64,000 bases of DNA from positions 220,519 to 284,518 of the forward strand of contig JARGSG010000046.1 of the NCBI GenBank assembly GCA_030374805.1, written 5' to 3'. Of this stretch, positions 51,880 to 63,962 are shown one piece after another. Position numbers and translations under genes: made by a program. Numbering within the stretch: position 1 is the stretch's first letter; each line of letters opens with the position of its first letter. The stretch is from Gracilaria gracilis. Lineage: Eukaryota > Rhodophyta > Florideophyceae > Gracilariales > Gracilariaceae. The notes below the pieces were generated by a model. The model made no database searches. It saw only the letters and a program-made list of their open reading frames with translations, and was not told where the DNA came from.

Positions 51880-53089
51880 AGGTGTTCGATAGTCGTTTTC
51901 TGCCATAAACGATGGCTCATGTTGAGTTCTTCTGCATTCAGATATAAGCTGGATGAAGGATGACGCTACCCTTCACCCTTTCGGACGCGGTGGGCTTGAA
52001 AACCTCTAGAAGCTTACTGCAATCAGTCTACAAATACTAGGTGAATTGTCAATGAACTTAATTTTCTGTCTCGCTTTGAACAACATCTTTTTTTGAGCCG
52101 CCCACCCGCCATGGCGCCGCAGCGGTGCTATGTCCATTGACCGCATGCAATGATTCATTTGTCCTCGGGCACATGATGTTAGCCGCCAAATCGGAGACGG
52201 CAAACGTCCATGTACTTGGAACCAGGTTCAGAAAAAGCATAATTCACCCCACTTGGTCGATTAACCTCAAGCGTGGCCAGGGGGTCACACGAATTTCAAA
52301 GCTGAGAATCGAAGGCAATGAAACGTAAATAAAGTCTTCTACACATGAAAGCATGCGGTTGAAACAATGGACCTACTTCAGTATTTATCAGTTTCTCCGC
52401 ACATGCGGAGTTTTCTATTTGCATGTTTGTAATCAGATTATTACTCTTGAGTAGATTCTACTGTTCTGATTATTAAAATCAAAGAGAAAACAGTTTTTCG
52501 CAATATCCAAACACTTTACAGTGTACACTTTACAGTGTAGCATCTGTTGATTTGTCAAATGCCAAAAATCTGAATGCCTAAAATTACGTCGGCTACTTTT
52601 GAAAATTCGTAATCGGTTTGCTAAAAATGCGAATAAGCCTTGTCGGGTACCGTCGTACCATCCACCAATTCTAATCAAAGTATAAAGTATTCACAAATGT
52701 AAAGTTTAGGCTGAAATGGAATAGACCTCTACGGTCTAAAACTGAAAATCTTTGAACTTTCTTCGCTGAGAAGAGCCTGAAAGGGGTCGCCGTTGCCTAG
52801 TCCACGTCCGCCTGACAAGGGATGGTTCTCGTTCCAGGCAGCCACGAGCATGGCAATCGATGATGGCGGGCGGTTTCGCACGTTCGCTACACATCTTCTG
52901 CCACAATCTACTACAAAGGGGAAGGCAAGCACGTCAACAAAGAGCGTGTATGGAAAGCAGTTTATGTGTGTACTTTCACCCCGTTTAAGGTCACCACTTT
53001 AATTAATATGTTTCACATCCCCAGTCGGGATGGTTCCCCCTATAGTTTCACCCCCGATGTGAGAGAGCGTCACCTATTCACCATGTACA
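51880..53089. other. No convincing gene
   Basis: Short frames only, on both strands. A small palindrome CTCCGCACATGCGGAG lies near 52396. Two direct copies of ACACTTTACAGTGTA-like sequence lie near 52508-52540. Confidence 0.35.
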
Positions 53090-54032
53090 TTATGTGCATC
53101 CAAACAAATAACCATGTTTGGTCTCAAACTCGTAATAAGTATGAATCTTGCCCCGGTTCTGACGAAGAACTTCCCACATATCGTGGTCCCTAACCCCGCA
53201 AGTGATCTGTAGCCTCTTCAAAGCAGCGGCGACGTTGCCTTCCACTCGCTTCGACCCGTTCGGATCACCGCACGAGGTCTCACCGGCCCAGAATTCCGCC
53301 CAGCCCTCGTTGAAAGCGAAACCCAGGTTGGTGGTCTTCGTGCAGTGATGGTTTCGAGTATACAAGTATTTCACCACGTCCTTCAGAAAGTGAGCCAGTG
53401 TCCCGTCGTACCTATGTCGAACCGCGTGAGCCAGCTCATGCTTTGCGGTTGTGAGCGACACACGCTTGCCTTTGGGAATACGAATGGTGTCGTACAGCGC
53501 ATAAGGAGTGCCCCCATGAATGATTACATGAGCCTTGATCTTCAAGTCGAAAGGAACTCTATAACCCACTCGGTTGTAAAAGTCATGAGTAGCGTCATAA
53601 AAGCGTTGATACAGGTTACACATCTCTGTGTTGAAATGAAGGGTTCCAAAGTTCACATTTCCCTTCTTATTCTTCTTCGTCTTCGACTCTTCTTTGCCTC
53701 CGCGGATAGCGGTTCGATCCACCTCAAACTTCGCCTTGGCTGATGAGTGTCGGTAATCGACTCTTATGTACACATCCGGGCGACGCTTCTTTCTTCTGAT
53801 GGCGACGTCATTTGCCGAGCCAGATACGGAGAAATACCCTTGCGCATCAGTGGTGGCGGAGCTCATGAAATCATCGAAAACAACGTCTTCATCCATGAGA
53901 GATTCGTGAGTGTTTGAGAGGTTGTCCATGGCACATGATCCGCCCGGTGGCGTGAACCGTGTACCCTGACGCCACGGTAACCAACGCGAGAGAGGTTAGA
54001 AGAAACAGACGAAAGGAGTAAAGGAAGTTCAT
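53090..54032 (-). pseudogene. Secreted transthyretin-like domain plus zinc metallopeptidase, one frameshift
   Basis: The main ORF (53929-53090, 279 codons) has a transthyretin-like part (SLMDEDVVFDDFMSSATTDAQGYFSVSG..) and then a metallopeptidase with HELAH at 164-168 and NEGWAEFWAG at 207-216, which may supply the third zinc ligand, as in gluzincins. Upstream, ATG 54032 starts a signal peptide (MNFLYSFRLFLLTSLALVTVASG) followed by YTVHATGRIMCHGQPL, the usual beginning of a transthyretin-like domain. This runs out of frame by one base. The two join if a single A in the AAA run near 53918 is surplus. Either the gene is mutated, the base is a sequencing error, or translation starts at 53929 without a signal. 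The fusion is unfamiliar to me. Confidence 0.65.
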
Positions 54033-54191
54033 GATTGTTCACTTCGTTGTTGTCAAGTGCTCATGAAGTTGAACGACCCGCTCTGTGCAGCTCCTTTTGT
54101 ATACAAAGACAACGGTCACTCCATGCAGTCAAGCACAAGGGTTGCGAGGCGGTTTGCCTCAGAAACAAGCAGAATCGAACTCGCGCTCTAT
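54033..54191. other. Probable promoter region between metallopeptidase gene and copia insertion
   Basis: About 160 bases separate the signal-peptide ATG from the copia 3' LTR. No clear TATA box is visible. The copia insertion may have removed upstream control sequence to the right. Confidence 0.3.
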
Positions 54192-54397
54192 TGTAGCGCG
54201 CGAGCGGGGGCGAAAGGGGTCGAGCGAAGTGCGCGCATAGTTGACCGCCGGCGGGCAGAGCGCCGAGCCCGAACGGTCGCGCAATTTATGTTGCCAGTGC
54301 AACCCACCGGCGCATTGCTGTGCGCCGGGCGTTGCACTGTGCACAAATGACGTGTGTGTGGCGCTCTCGCCTTGCAAGAGGCCGACCGGTATCAACA
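54192..54397 (-). repeat. 3' LTR of minus-strand copia
   Basis: Direct repeat of 60318-60522; the plus-strand left flank TCTAT is the duplicated target. Read on the minus strand, CTTGAGGGACGG precedes it and is a weak polypurine candidate. Confidence 0.92.
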
Positions 54398-54872
54398 CCG
54401 TCCCTCAAGGCGAAGCGACTACTCTTCCTATGTACACCACTAATAAGCATCTAGTTACTGAGCCCAATTCACAAGTAAAATATAATATCAGCGACCGAAG
54501 AGCAAGGTCTGTAGACACGATTTCTCTGCAAATTTGTCTCTTCTTTGGCATCAACTTGCAAATGCCAAAGGCGTGGTGCAACAATCAAAAAATAATATAA
54601 ATACATTCATACATAACACATCACACACATAGTTCTACCAGCTTCAAGCTGGGGAGTCATTACTTTTTCACACCAGTAAACTCCAAAACCCAGATATCAT
54701 GTAAAAACTCGTTGGGACAAAAACACATGTACTTCTGTGGGAAAACGGAGAAGGTTGTGAACCACAAACATTCCTAAACAATAATTCAGACATTCAAACA
54801 TGTATCAAACAAAAAGACAATACAAACCATAACAAAGTAGTTAGTGTAGTCAGTAGATCCCAACAATTCTTC

Positions 54873-56945
54873 TTAGAACGAGTCAATATGCATCAAGCTG
54901 ACCATCCTTCTCACCTCTAGGAGGGACGCACACTTTGTCAGTATGTCAGCCATCTGTTGACTCCTTGGGATTTTGCAGAGCTTAACAATTTGACCTCTCT
55001 CCAGGTCCCGCACATTGTGCGTCTTTAAATCGATGTGCTTGTTTCGAGCAGATATATATGGACTCGTCGTCAAAGATATAGCAGCCGATCTATCATTCAT
55101 GATCTTTGTAGCTTCAAACCATAGACCCTCGCTCCAAGGCTGAATGTGTGCGAATTCAAAATACATCTTTCGTATCCACGAAAGGTCTTTCGCGCAGGTA
55201 GAAAGAGCGATATAGTCTGCCTCTGCCGAAGAGAGAGCAATTACCGTTTGAAGCTTTGACTTCCACATGACTGGTGCGTCGTTGACGACGATAACGTACC
55301 CTGTTGTGGACTTACGAGTCTCAATGCATCCCCCCAAATCGGCGTCAGCGTACGCACAGAGTGAGGCGGGAGAAATGGGACGGTTGGCTGGAAAATGAAG
55401 TCCATAATCCATAGTGCCAGCCAAGTACCTAAATAATCGTTTGAGCAGCGATAAGTGTCGTTCACATGGGTTATGTAAATGCCTTCAGAGCGCTGATATG
55501 GGAAAGGAAAGGTCAGGACGGGTAGATACAGAAATGTAAAGTAATGCACCAATCTCTGACCTATACTCTGCATGATCATCTGTCGAAAGAATGACGTCTT
55601 CCTCACCAGATGGCAGTACATTGGCAGCCGTAGGGAGAGGTGGTCCAACTGCATTGCACTGTTGCATACCAAACTTCTTGAGAATTTGTAGTGCATATCC
55701 ATATTGATTAACCTTAATTCCGGAAGGAGATCGCTGAATATTCCAACCTATGAATGACTTCAGCTCCCCATAGAGCTTCACATCAAACGTTGCAGACAGT
55801 TTTTGTTTGAAGTCATTTAGAAGTTTGGCTTTGTTGGGAGCGAATGCGCAGTCGTCGACTATAACAGCCAAGATCAGGAAGTTGTCCTGCTCGCGGAACA
55901 TGAAGACGCGAGAGTCGAGAGCTGATGTCACAAAGTTCCATGATAGGAGAGCTTCAGAAAAGAGGGAACCCCATATTATTCCAGCTTGGACAGCACCGTA
56001 GATGGAGTTAAGCAGTTTGCAGACATGGCCTGTCTTCTCCACATTGCCAGTGGAGTTAAAGGGTTGTTCCATAATTATCGGAACATCCAGTTTTCCATAT
56101 AAGTAGGCATTTGATATGTCTGCTCCCTCCAGTAAAAGGTTTTGTGCAGCAGCAACTGAGAGAAGAATGCGTAGTGCTTCATGACAGGCTACTGGCGCAT
56201 AAGTGTTGAACGGATCGAAGTCAATGAAGGGCTTCTGTTTGTCTCCCCGTAGACAGCAGCGTGCCTTCTTCAAGAACTTTTTCCCGACTCCATCCAACAT
56301 CTTCTCCTTGAAGACCCAAGTATACGGAACCGGTTTCATCATGGATTCCCTGGGTATAAGTTCCCAAGTGTTACGGCGGATGAGTGCGTTCATCTCGCGG
56401 TCGATGGCCTCACACCAACCGGGATCTCTGCACGCGTCCTTGAAACTACTTGGAACGTTGGGGTCATACACAGTTTTCTTGGAGACCCATACATTTGGAA
56501 AGTTATGCGCGATTGTTGTCATCGCCTTTACCAGGTGGTCCTCCAAGTCAGGACCGTTATCGGTCTGTGAAGTATGTTCCGTCTCCTCTGTCTCCTGTTG
56601 GCGAGTTATACCCTCCAGGAGGGTAGAAATGTTTGGAAGAGGAGAGGAGTTGACAGCCTTGAAGTCCAGAATACGGCAGGTGACGACCGAGTTCTTCTCC
56701 GGCACAAACACACGGGCAAGTGTAGTATCGCTTTGCATGCCCACGAAGTGCGCGAAGACAGAACGGGGGAGGAACATCTTTGATGCCACGGTCTTGGACC
56801 GATATACAAAGGCGTAGCCAGGCTGACCAAAGTTCGGAATGTTCGTAAAGTCGATTATAATGGACGGATTCCATTCCAGAATCGGTATCCGTCCTTGTAT
56901 CCTTGAAGACGGAGCCCTATTTCGGAGCCAGTTGGCATGGTTCAT
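54873..56945 (-). pseudogene. Copia reverse transcriptase and RNase H, one in-frame TGA
   Basis: RT spans 56945-55485: MNALIRRNTWELIPRE.., RCCLRGDKQKP.., EGADISNAYLYGKL and ILAVIVDDCAFAPN. A TGA at 55485-55487 probably replaces Ser (..FPISAL*RHLHNP..). The same frame continues, with RNase H at 55424-54873: ADADLGGCIETRKSTTGYV, ALSSAEADYIALS, NDRSAAI and KHIDLKTHNVRDL. Key residues are present despite the stop. Confidence 0.88.
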
Positions 56946-57709
56946 TGCCTCTGCCCAGAAGGAAATGGGGAGTTTGCTCGCGAAGAGAAGTACACGAGCC
57001 CTGGTCCAATGTTCTTGGATAAGCCTCTCCGCGGCTCCATTAGATTCGGAGGCGTAAGCAAGACTATGCCATGATCGAAGCAGAAAGTGTCCAACTCAGT
57101 GCTTTTGTGTTCGCCGGCCCCGTCCAGGCGAACATTCTTCAAGCGAAACGAGTGGTTAAGTTCTAGCTCCGATCTGCGTTTGTACCATGCCAGGTGCTTC
57201 AAAACACTAGCCCCTGTCTTGTCCATCAAGGAGAAAACGTCCAATTTGGAAGTGTGGTCATCCAGTATGGCCATGGCGTAGAGTGCACCAGAGAGAGATG
57301 GCGAAATCTTTCCCGACAGGTCCATATGGATAAGTTCCAAGGGACTTGATGTCGAAACGGATCGCGACCGGGCGGTAATTGGGTTCCGTTTCTTCTTGCC
57401 TGTGAGGCAAGGGACGCACGTCAAAGATTCCAAGATGGAACGTTGAAAGTAAGGCACAGAGTCGAAAGACTTGGCAAGGTTCTCGTATCTACTTGGGTGA
57501 AGATGACCAGTTCGACCATGCCATTTCAAAGCCAGCTCTTGATTGCTGTTACTTGCGTTCACGACGGTCACTTGTTTGTCGTTATCAGCGAGGTCCATGA
57601 CGAAGAGGCCTTGGTTGATTTCCGTTTCCCAAATGATTTCAGAGTTTCGATTAGGATCCATGATGAAACATCCATTGAATGGCCGAATGGTGGAAGTGAA
57701 CATCACCAT
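56942..57709 (-). pseudogene. Copia integrase fragment
   Basis: The ORF contains the pre-integrase zinc motif (KWHGRTGHLHPSRYENL..CVPCLTGK) and the core with LIHMDLSGKISP and LDDHTSKLDVF. It is in a different frame from gag-protease and again from the RT ORF. The motif with the catalytic Glu (normally ..SNGAAER..) is split by a frame change near 57040. Confidence 0.85.
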
Positions 57710-59033
57710 AAAACTCTACACTGAGAACGCCAACAGAAAGGATGTTCGACTCAAAGGCAGGCGCGTGGTAAGCCTCGATGACTGTACCACGGTTCAAAGG
57801 TATCCAGACACGACCTTTGCCAACGAGACGAGCTGTTCCTGAAGCAGCCTGAACAGTCTCGATCTCAATTCGTTCGTAGCGAATGAACGACTTCCGCGAA
57901 TGGAAGAAGTGATGAGTTGCCCCTGAGTCAATATAGGCTGAGTCCAATTTCGTTTGAGAAAGAAGAGCGATCTTACTCTTGAACTTGGCCATATTGCAAT
58001 TGAAGCCAGGTGAAGGAGGTGGATCATCATTCCTTTGGACCACATATGAACGAGGTTTGTGGTTATGATTTGAGTTACGATTATCATTTCCATCCCCCCT
58101 TGGTGCAAAGCCTGAGTTCCAGTTGGATTGACGTTGTCCTGTTTTGTGCGACCCATACTGTGGATGACGAGAACCACGGTTGTTGCGATCAGATTGCTGC
58201 CGTTCGTTGGAATTGTGCTGGTTATCATTATTGTCAGACTCCTCACGTTTTCGTTTGTAGCAATCTCGAGCGTAGTGTGCATGACGACCGCAGTAGTATC
58301 AATTGTCATCGTAGCGGCTCTTGGTAGCCGAGGACTTGTTACGCCGGCTTCGTTGCTTTCGACCACCCTTGTTTGCCGCGTTGGCTTTTGGCTGGGTAGT
58401 GGGGGTGGACGAAGGAGCGGAGGGTGTCGGGTTGTTAGGGTTCTTGCGAAGAGCCACCTCAGCTTCGACAGCGTTCACGATGGAGTCGAAGCCCACTGCA
58501 GTTAGGTTCGACATCATGGCCAAGGGAGCAAAGGAGTTGGGGAGACTCCGAATGAGTTTGGAGACTTTGTCTTTCTCTGAAAGTTCCTCATCGAAGGTGG
58601 CAAGTTCCCCAACTACTGCCAGGAACTTAGCGACGTGCTTGTTCCAGTCTTCGCTGTCCTTGTATACCAATGTGTCCAGACGATGGTGGATGTTCTGCAC
58701 AGCTTGTGCATTGGAGGTTTTGTACACGTGCTGCAGTTCATCCCAGAGATATTTGGCCGTTTTGTTATCATCGTCGACAAACGTGCGAACGAGAGCAAGC
58801 GGAGAGTCACCGAGACAGAGGGTGATAGTACTCTTCGCCTTCACAGATATCTCGAACCAAGTTCTCATTGCCCGGTTTGTGGGGTTGAACCCATCAGGAC
58901 GTGGGTCAAGACCGGAGAGAAATGGGTCGTCTCTGCGAAGATACGCCAGAAGACGACGACGCCAGAGGATGTAGTCGGTGGGGACCTTGAGCTTTGGAAG
59001 CCTGCCAAGGAGACCCTCATTTGTGCCCGACAT
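57651..59033 (-). pseudogene. Copia gag and protease, TGA at the first zinc-knuckle Cys
   Basis: ATG 59033 starts a gag (MSGTNEGLLGRLPKLKVP.., FEISVKAKSTITLCLGD.., YLWDELQHVY..). The frame stops at TGA 58299-58301. The next residues are YYCGRHAHYARDC, so the TGA stands exactly where the first Cys of the CX2CX4HX4C knuckle belongs. The same frame goes on through an Asn/Arg/Ser-rich linker to the protease motif AYIDSGATHHFF and stops at 57651. Apart from the TGA the frame is open. Confidence 0.85.
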
Positions 59034-60317
59034 TAAGGCGTCCGGGGAGCGACGGAGAGAAGTGTATGATCAATCTTCTTCTACGAGATAAGGATATCGC
59101 AACCTACGGGGTAGGAACGTTTCTTCTTCTTCTTAAACTTCTTCAACTTCTTATTCTTTAACTTCGCCAGTACCCTACCGGTGGGGGAGGTGTGAACTTG
59201 AGGTGTTCCTGGCCCAACCTTGGGAGCCAGGCGATCGATGTAGGACGGGTCCCCGCAATTAAGCAGCTAACCCCGCACCACAACAAACAGACCTTTGAAA
59301 GATCTTCCCGCACCCGCAAAGCGGAGGGTACTTCGTTTTCTCAAACAAAGAACGAAACAAAACGGATGCCGATTACGTAGTAAGGTAATAGAGAGCGTTG
59401 TCCCTGTACAAAAGAAGTGAGTTGCGGCAAAAGAAAGAACACGGCGAGTACCGACGTCTCGACAAGAAGCAAAAGGAGACCTCTTTCACCAGGACGGCCA
59501 GAAGACACAAAAAACGACGGACCAGAATCTCCTACTAGGATGTATCGGAGGAACTTCGTTTTCGCGTCCGCATCAAATAAGAGACGAATTGCAACCAGGT
59601 AGAAAATTTACCTGAGGTTGCGCGACGAACCAGCTTGTCGCGCAGTCGGTCGAGCTTGGTAAAGAGAGGTGTAAATTTCTTTCGTAGGAATAATCGTCAT
59701 ACGTGTCGAAAATTCAGGACTTCCGTAGGAATGGAAGAAAATAGGCGTAGAAAATGTTTCGCAAGCGGCGAACGGAAGCCGAGAACATTCAGCGACCCTG
59801 ACAAGCTTCCGAGGGCATGCGTATGGTAACCGTCTTATAGTAGTTTCGTTGAAAGCAACCCTTTGATACCCAAAACGAGAGGATATTAGCTAGTCAGAAT
59901 GAAGTAAGCGCATAATTGTAACTCGAATAAAGCGCTTGGCAAACATGTAGAAAAAAAGACCAACCAATGTAGTTCATCGTTATCCAAAATTTGTGAACAA
60001 CACAGCAGTACAGGAAGAAAAAGTAAAGTGTCCTTATCCTGATCGCGTGCAAAGACTTTTCAAGCCACACCAGATCGACAGACCATGGGAGCCTTTCACT
60101 AAGTCAATTGTTTGCAATGGATTACGCGCGCAGAGGCGTAGCCACAACATACCTTCGGGCAGGCGAGCCTTGGTATCCGCAACGCGCAATGTTCCAAAGT
60201 TGAAAGCCTGAGTAGTTGCATGCGCGCCGTTAAAGAACGACGGGAAGCGAGGAAGGAGGCGGAACATGTTTGTAGATGATGGAGGCCCGGGGCAGCGCGC
60301 CCCAGGCGATGCTACCA
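59034..60317 (-). other. Long 5' leader of minus-strand copia
   Basis: The 1.28 kb between primer-binding site and gag start holds only short frames. Near 59115-59160 the minus strand is GAA/AAG-rich. Such a long leader is unusual for copia and may include inserted or captured sequence, but I recognise nothing in it. Confidence 0.45.
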
Positions 60318-60522
60318 TGTAGCGCGCGAGCGGGGGCAAAAGGGGTCGAGCGAAGCGTGAGCATAGTTGACCGCTGGCGGGCAGAGCGCCGAGCCGGACG
60401 GTCGCGCAATTTTTTTTGCCAGTGCAACCCACCGGCGCATTGCTGTGCGCCGGGCGTTGCACTGCGCACAAATGACGTGTGTGTGGCGCTCTCGCCTTGC
60501 AAGAGGCCGACCGGTATCAACA
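60318..60522 (-). repeat. 5' LTR of minus-strand copia
   Basis: Direct repeat of 54192-54397 with TG...CA ends. A homopolymer run (T8 on the plus strand) distinguishes it from the other copy. Confidence 0.92.
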
Positions 60523-62291
60523 TCTATCACTGCTAATGGAACGTGGCGGGACAACAATACTAGTCCTAGTTGAGTGGTAATTGACTGGAATACGTATCTC
60601 TATTGCTCATGATTTTGTGGAAGCACTGAATTTGATCACAGCGGTGTACCAACGGTACCTGCTTCGCTATGAAAGCAAGGCAAACGAGAACATTTTCTAG
60701 CCACGCCTTCAACAGTGGAACACGTGCAGGCACATGTCCCAGATAACTCTACTCGAAAGTTAGCCGAAGAAAAAGAAATCCAATGATGCCAACGGATCAA
60801 ATGTCACTTCGCCAGTGAAATGACTAGCGAAATACTTGTAGGGAAAGACGGCTAACTTGGCTGCTGTTGGCCATTTTTGGGAGCTTCGTACAAGTTTCGG
60901 GGGGCGATGCCCAGGTGCTTACACGCAATTGACGCATGTTTCTAGTAGAAAACGTAACAGGGCTTTGAATTCAAACCACGCTCAATTTCAAAGAGCCCAG
61001 CATCTCTCTCGTCATCTTACCGGAGGACCCCCACTAGCACTTCCCGAAAGGCACTGTACGTGTACCAGAACCCCCTAATCCACAGCTAGAGGAGCTTGCA
61101 TGAGTTCCTGCAAAGCATAGATACAATAATCTCCTCCCCCAAGACCCGCTGAAACGCTCTGCAAGATTGACACCTCTCAGCCTTAGTCAAATGTCTATCG
61201 TAATTCTTCTTTTCTTTCGAGTTAAATGCCCACAGCGATTTCATTCTGGTAGGAATGTGAAGCGATTTTTCTCGGTTCACCAATGACTGGTCGAGAAAAC
61301 GAACTCGAGCTTGGATATTTAAGCTTTCAGTTTGGTATCTGACAAGAAGAAGTCCCAAGTCTGTTTATTAAGCAACTGCAAGACAAACGCATCGTAACTT
61401 CAGTGAGCGATATATAAATCAATGAGCTTATGGGACGAAACTGAAACTAGTGGAACTCAGTGTATACCAGAACACACTGGTTCATGATACGAGCTCTTCG
61501 AGCCGGCATGTTCACGACCTCCTTCACCCTCGGTGGTGTTGTATTTGCCAGCCATTTCTGTCACGATGGATATACAGCATTGCCGTATAAGCAGGCCTGA
61601 CCTGACGTCAGGGCTGAACAAGCGCAAATGCGCTTGAGCAAGTGCTCAAAATGCTGTGTGCGACTACGGTAGTTCAATGGCAATGCAAGTATTTGTGCAG
61701 TCAGGGTTCTGCGACTTAGCAAGGCCAAGCGCTTCTAGACTTGTCCTTCCCAAGTCTTTGATCTCTGGCATTCATGTATAACCTAGCATACAGAATCGTA
61801 TCTGCCGAGTCAGCTTTTGAATGACTCGGTGGGGGTGCCTATAAAATGCCAATCGGAATGACCCGGATGGCAACTCACAAGAGCAAAAGCTTCTCCGTGA
61901 GTGTGCCCACTACCGCTTCCTATCTCCCTTCTTTCCCTCTTCCATCCACAACTAGCTGTTGACTCGTCAAAGTTCGCTGCGCGCAACGGGCGAAAGACAG
62001 AGAATGGGCACCTTGGGAACTCCGCCTTCTGGCGGTTTTGCCCCCGAACCTCGATGGGGTTCGGTACGTTTTATTCTCACGCAGATGCAATTGAGTGCGT
62101 CTTCATGTATGTCAGTCGCCTGGCAGGTTGGCCCATGACACTCTTACGTAATATCATTCAAGATGATCATTACGTAAGGTGTTAGGAATCTCCTGCATAT
62201 GCGCTGATCTCACTCCGAATTAAGGGCTCAGCTGAGATCTGGTCAACAGTCCCCCCATGGCCAAATATGGAGGGCAAAACGAGAGAGTTGG
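60523..62291. other. No supported gene; palindrome cluster and a possible LTR edge
   Basis: Three palindromes lie close together at 61601-61649. A plus-strand TATA-like CTATAAAATGCC occurs near 61844, followed by a pyrimidine-rich stretch, but no convincing ORF follows. On the minus strand a GGCCATGGGGGGAC tract at about 62250-62264 precedes TGTTGACCAG, which would fit a polypurine tract and LTR start of the gypsy element to the right (LTR edge near 62248). The other LTR edge was not found. Confidence 0.35.
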
Positions 62292-63962
62292 TCATATAAA
62301 CTTGACCAGTCGTTTCTGGCGTGCGGTTCCATCCGTTTTTAGGGTGTGCAGATATTCCTTCACCAAATCTGGTACGTCTATCTGCAAACTGTCTAGGCGC
62401 ACCCAGTCAGTCTCTTTCTCGAAACCCTTCCATCTGACTTGAATTTCGATATTTCCATCCTTCGTTCGAATATCTTCGAAATCGTCCACCATTAGTAACT
62501 CGTTTTGTTGATACGACAGGTAGTTTGTGACTTCTTCGTCGACTCCAAACTGACTATTTCGGAAAAACTTTAAACTTCGTCCATGCACCAGTTGCCTTTG
62601 CTTCGTGCTGAGGTGCTCTACCTGGAAAATGTAGTTGCTTTTGCACTCCATGACACGATAAGGACCGGTCCAACGTAGCACCAGTTTTCTCTTGCCTTTT
62701 TCCTGTGGAGAGCCCTTGAGGACATAGTCTCCTTCGGAAAAATTCACGGGCTTGACTCCAGTTTTTCGGTTGTGCGATTCGATTGCAGCTCTTCGTTTGT
62801 TTCTCGACGACTCAGCCACTTGGCGATGCATCTGCTCCATGGCGAGTTGACAACGTGTGAATCCTTCCATTTGGAATAATGCGGGCATGGCTGATTGATA
62901 CAGTCTTCGTTTCCCCTTTTTGCTGTATAAGTGCTACAAAAGGGCTGTCCTGCTCGAGTTCTGTGAACACTTCTTGAGGACACTTCGTTCTTCAGTCTCT
63001 TCAGTGGAGAGTTATTCAAAGCAGACTGCACAATAGGAGTTATGCTCGGCCAAGAAGATAATGAGAGCTGAAATTCCGACAGCAGAGATCTAGTAGTTTT
63101 TGCGAGTTCCCTGCATACTACCTCAACAGTTCCATTGCTCCACGGAGTGTAGGCCAATGTAAAATGATGCTGCGAGTGTAGCTGGTTCTTTAGAGTGGCG
63201 ATGATGGTGTTCTTGAAATGGCTGCCTTGATCCGATATCCATTTCTGGATGTTCCGAATGCTGAAAACCATTGTATGAGAATGTCGGCTGTTGTCTCGGC
63301 CGTGGCGTCCGTTGTGGGTCTAAGCCACACGTATCCGGAAAGATCATCTTTAACTACGAGGATGTACTTGTACTGCTCTTTCCCCTTTCCCATACTACAG
63401 TAGTCAAAATGGATGAGTTCGTTGGGCTTTTGTCGCGTGCATAGTAGATCCGAGTGGGCGTGGAACGATATAACCAGGCTGGCTTGCGAGACAATGAAGA
63501 CATGAAGACGTAAAATCCATGACGTCTTTTCGGAGGCCGTTCCAGACGAAGAAACGTTCAATGTTTGCCTTAGTTGTTTCTTCCGCTCTGTGACCTTTTG
63601 CTCCAGAGTGAGCTGCTACCTAGTATTCGCATTTTGCAAACAGTGTCGGTTTTCGGAATCCACAGGCGGGCTCTTTCGTCCTGCCATACTCCATCGACCT
63701 TCTGCAGACCATGTGGAGCTTTCTCTTGGCTTCGCTGCTGTGCTTCCTTGATGTGCCGGCGTGCGGGCCAGTCCAGCTCATCATTGGCTTCTGGATTTAT
63801 GGGGGCAAGCAGAATTGTCTTGCACGATTTAGACCTCCTTGCATTGACTTCGTCTGGTGTGTTAACTGCCCATCGAATCAACATGTCGGCCCATACGTTC
63901 CGTTCGCCTGGTAGGTGCTGAATCATGTACCTGAATCCGCTAAGCTTCATTGCCCATCTCAT
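62292..63962 (-). pseudogene. Gypsy pol 3' part (RNase H end, integrase, chromodomain-like), runs off the window
   Basis: On the minus strand from the window edge: RNase H end (MIQHLPGERNVWADMLIRWA, 63962-63830). Integrase core start is at 63420-63300 (NELIHFDYCSMGKGKEQYKYILVVKDDLSGYVW) and the middle core at 63240-63100 (ISDQGSHFKN, TPWSNGTVEVVCRE). The integrase end and a chromodomain-like C-terminus are at 62888-62292 (LRWTGPYRVMECKS.., DIRTKDGNIEIQVRWKGFEKETDWVRLDSL). Frames change at about 63570, 63230 and 62800, so this copy is broken. It differs from the gypsy at 19988: here the chromodomain-like part is joined to integrase in one frame. Confidence 0.85.

Larger units (their letters stand above)
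54192..60522 (-). mobile_element. Complete but decayed Ty1/copia element, minus orientation
   Basis: LTRs of about 205 bases (54192-54397 and 60318-60522) start TGTTGATACCGG and end GCGCTACA when read on the minus strand. The 5-bp duplication TCTAT is perfect (54187-54191 and 60523-60527). The LTRs differ at about ten positions, near 5 percent, so it is older than the copia at 13917. Next to the 5' LTR (right side) the minus strand reads TGGTAGCATCGCC, a candidate primer-binding site. Order: 1.28-kb leader, gag, protease, integrase, RT, RNase H. Confidence 0.93.

Noticed and set aside
56203-56817. 204-codon plus-strand frame
   Set aside because: It is opposite the copia RT, which shows clear motifs on the minus strand.
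58321-58974. 217-codon plus-strand frame
   Set aside because: It is opposite the copia gag, which has a recognisable capsid and knuckle on the minus strand.
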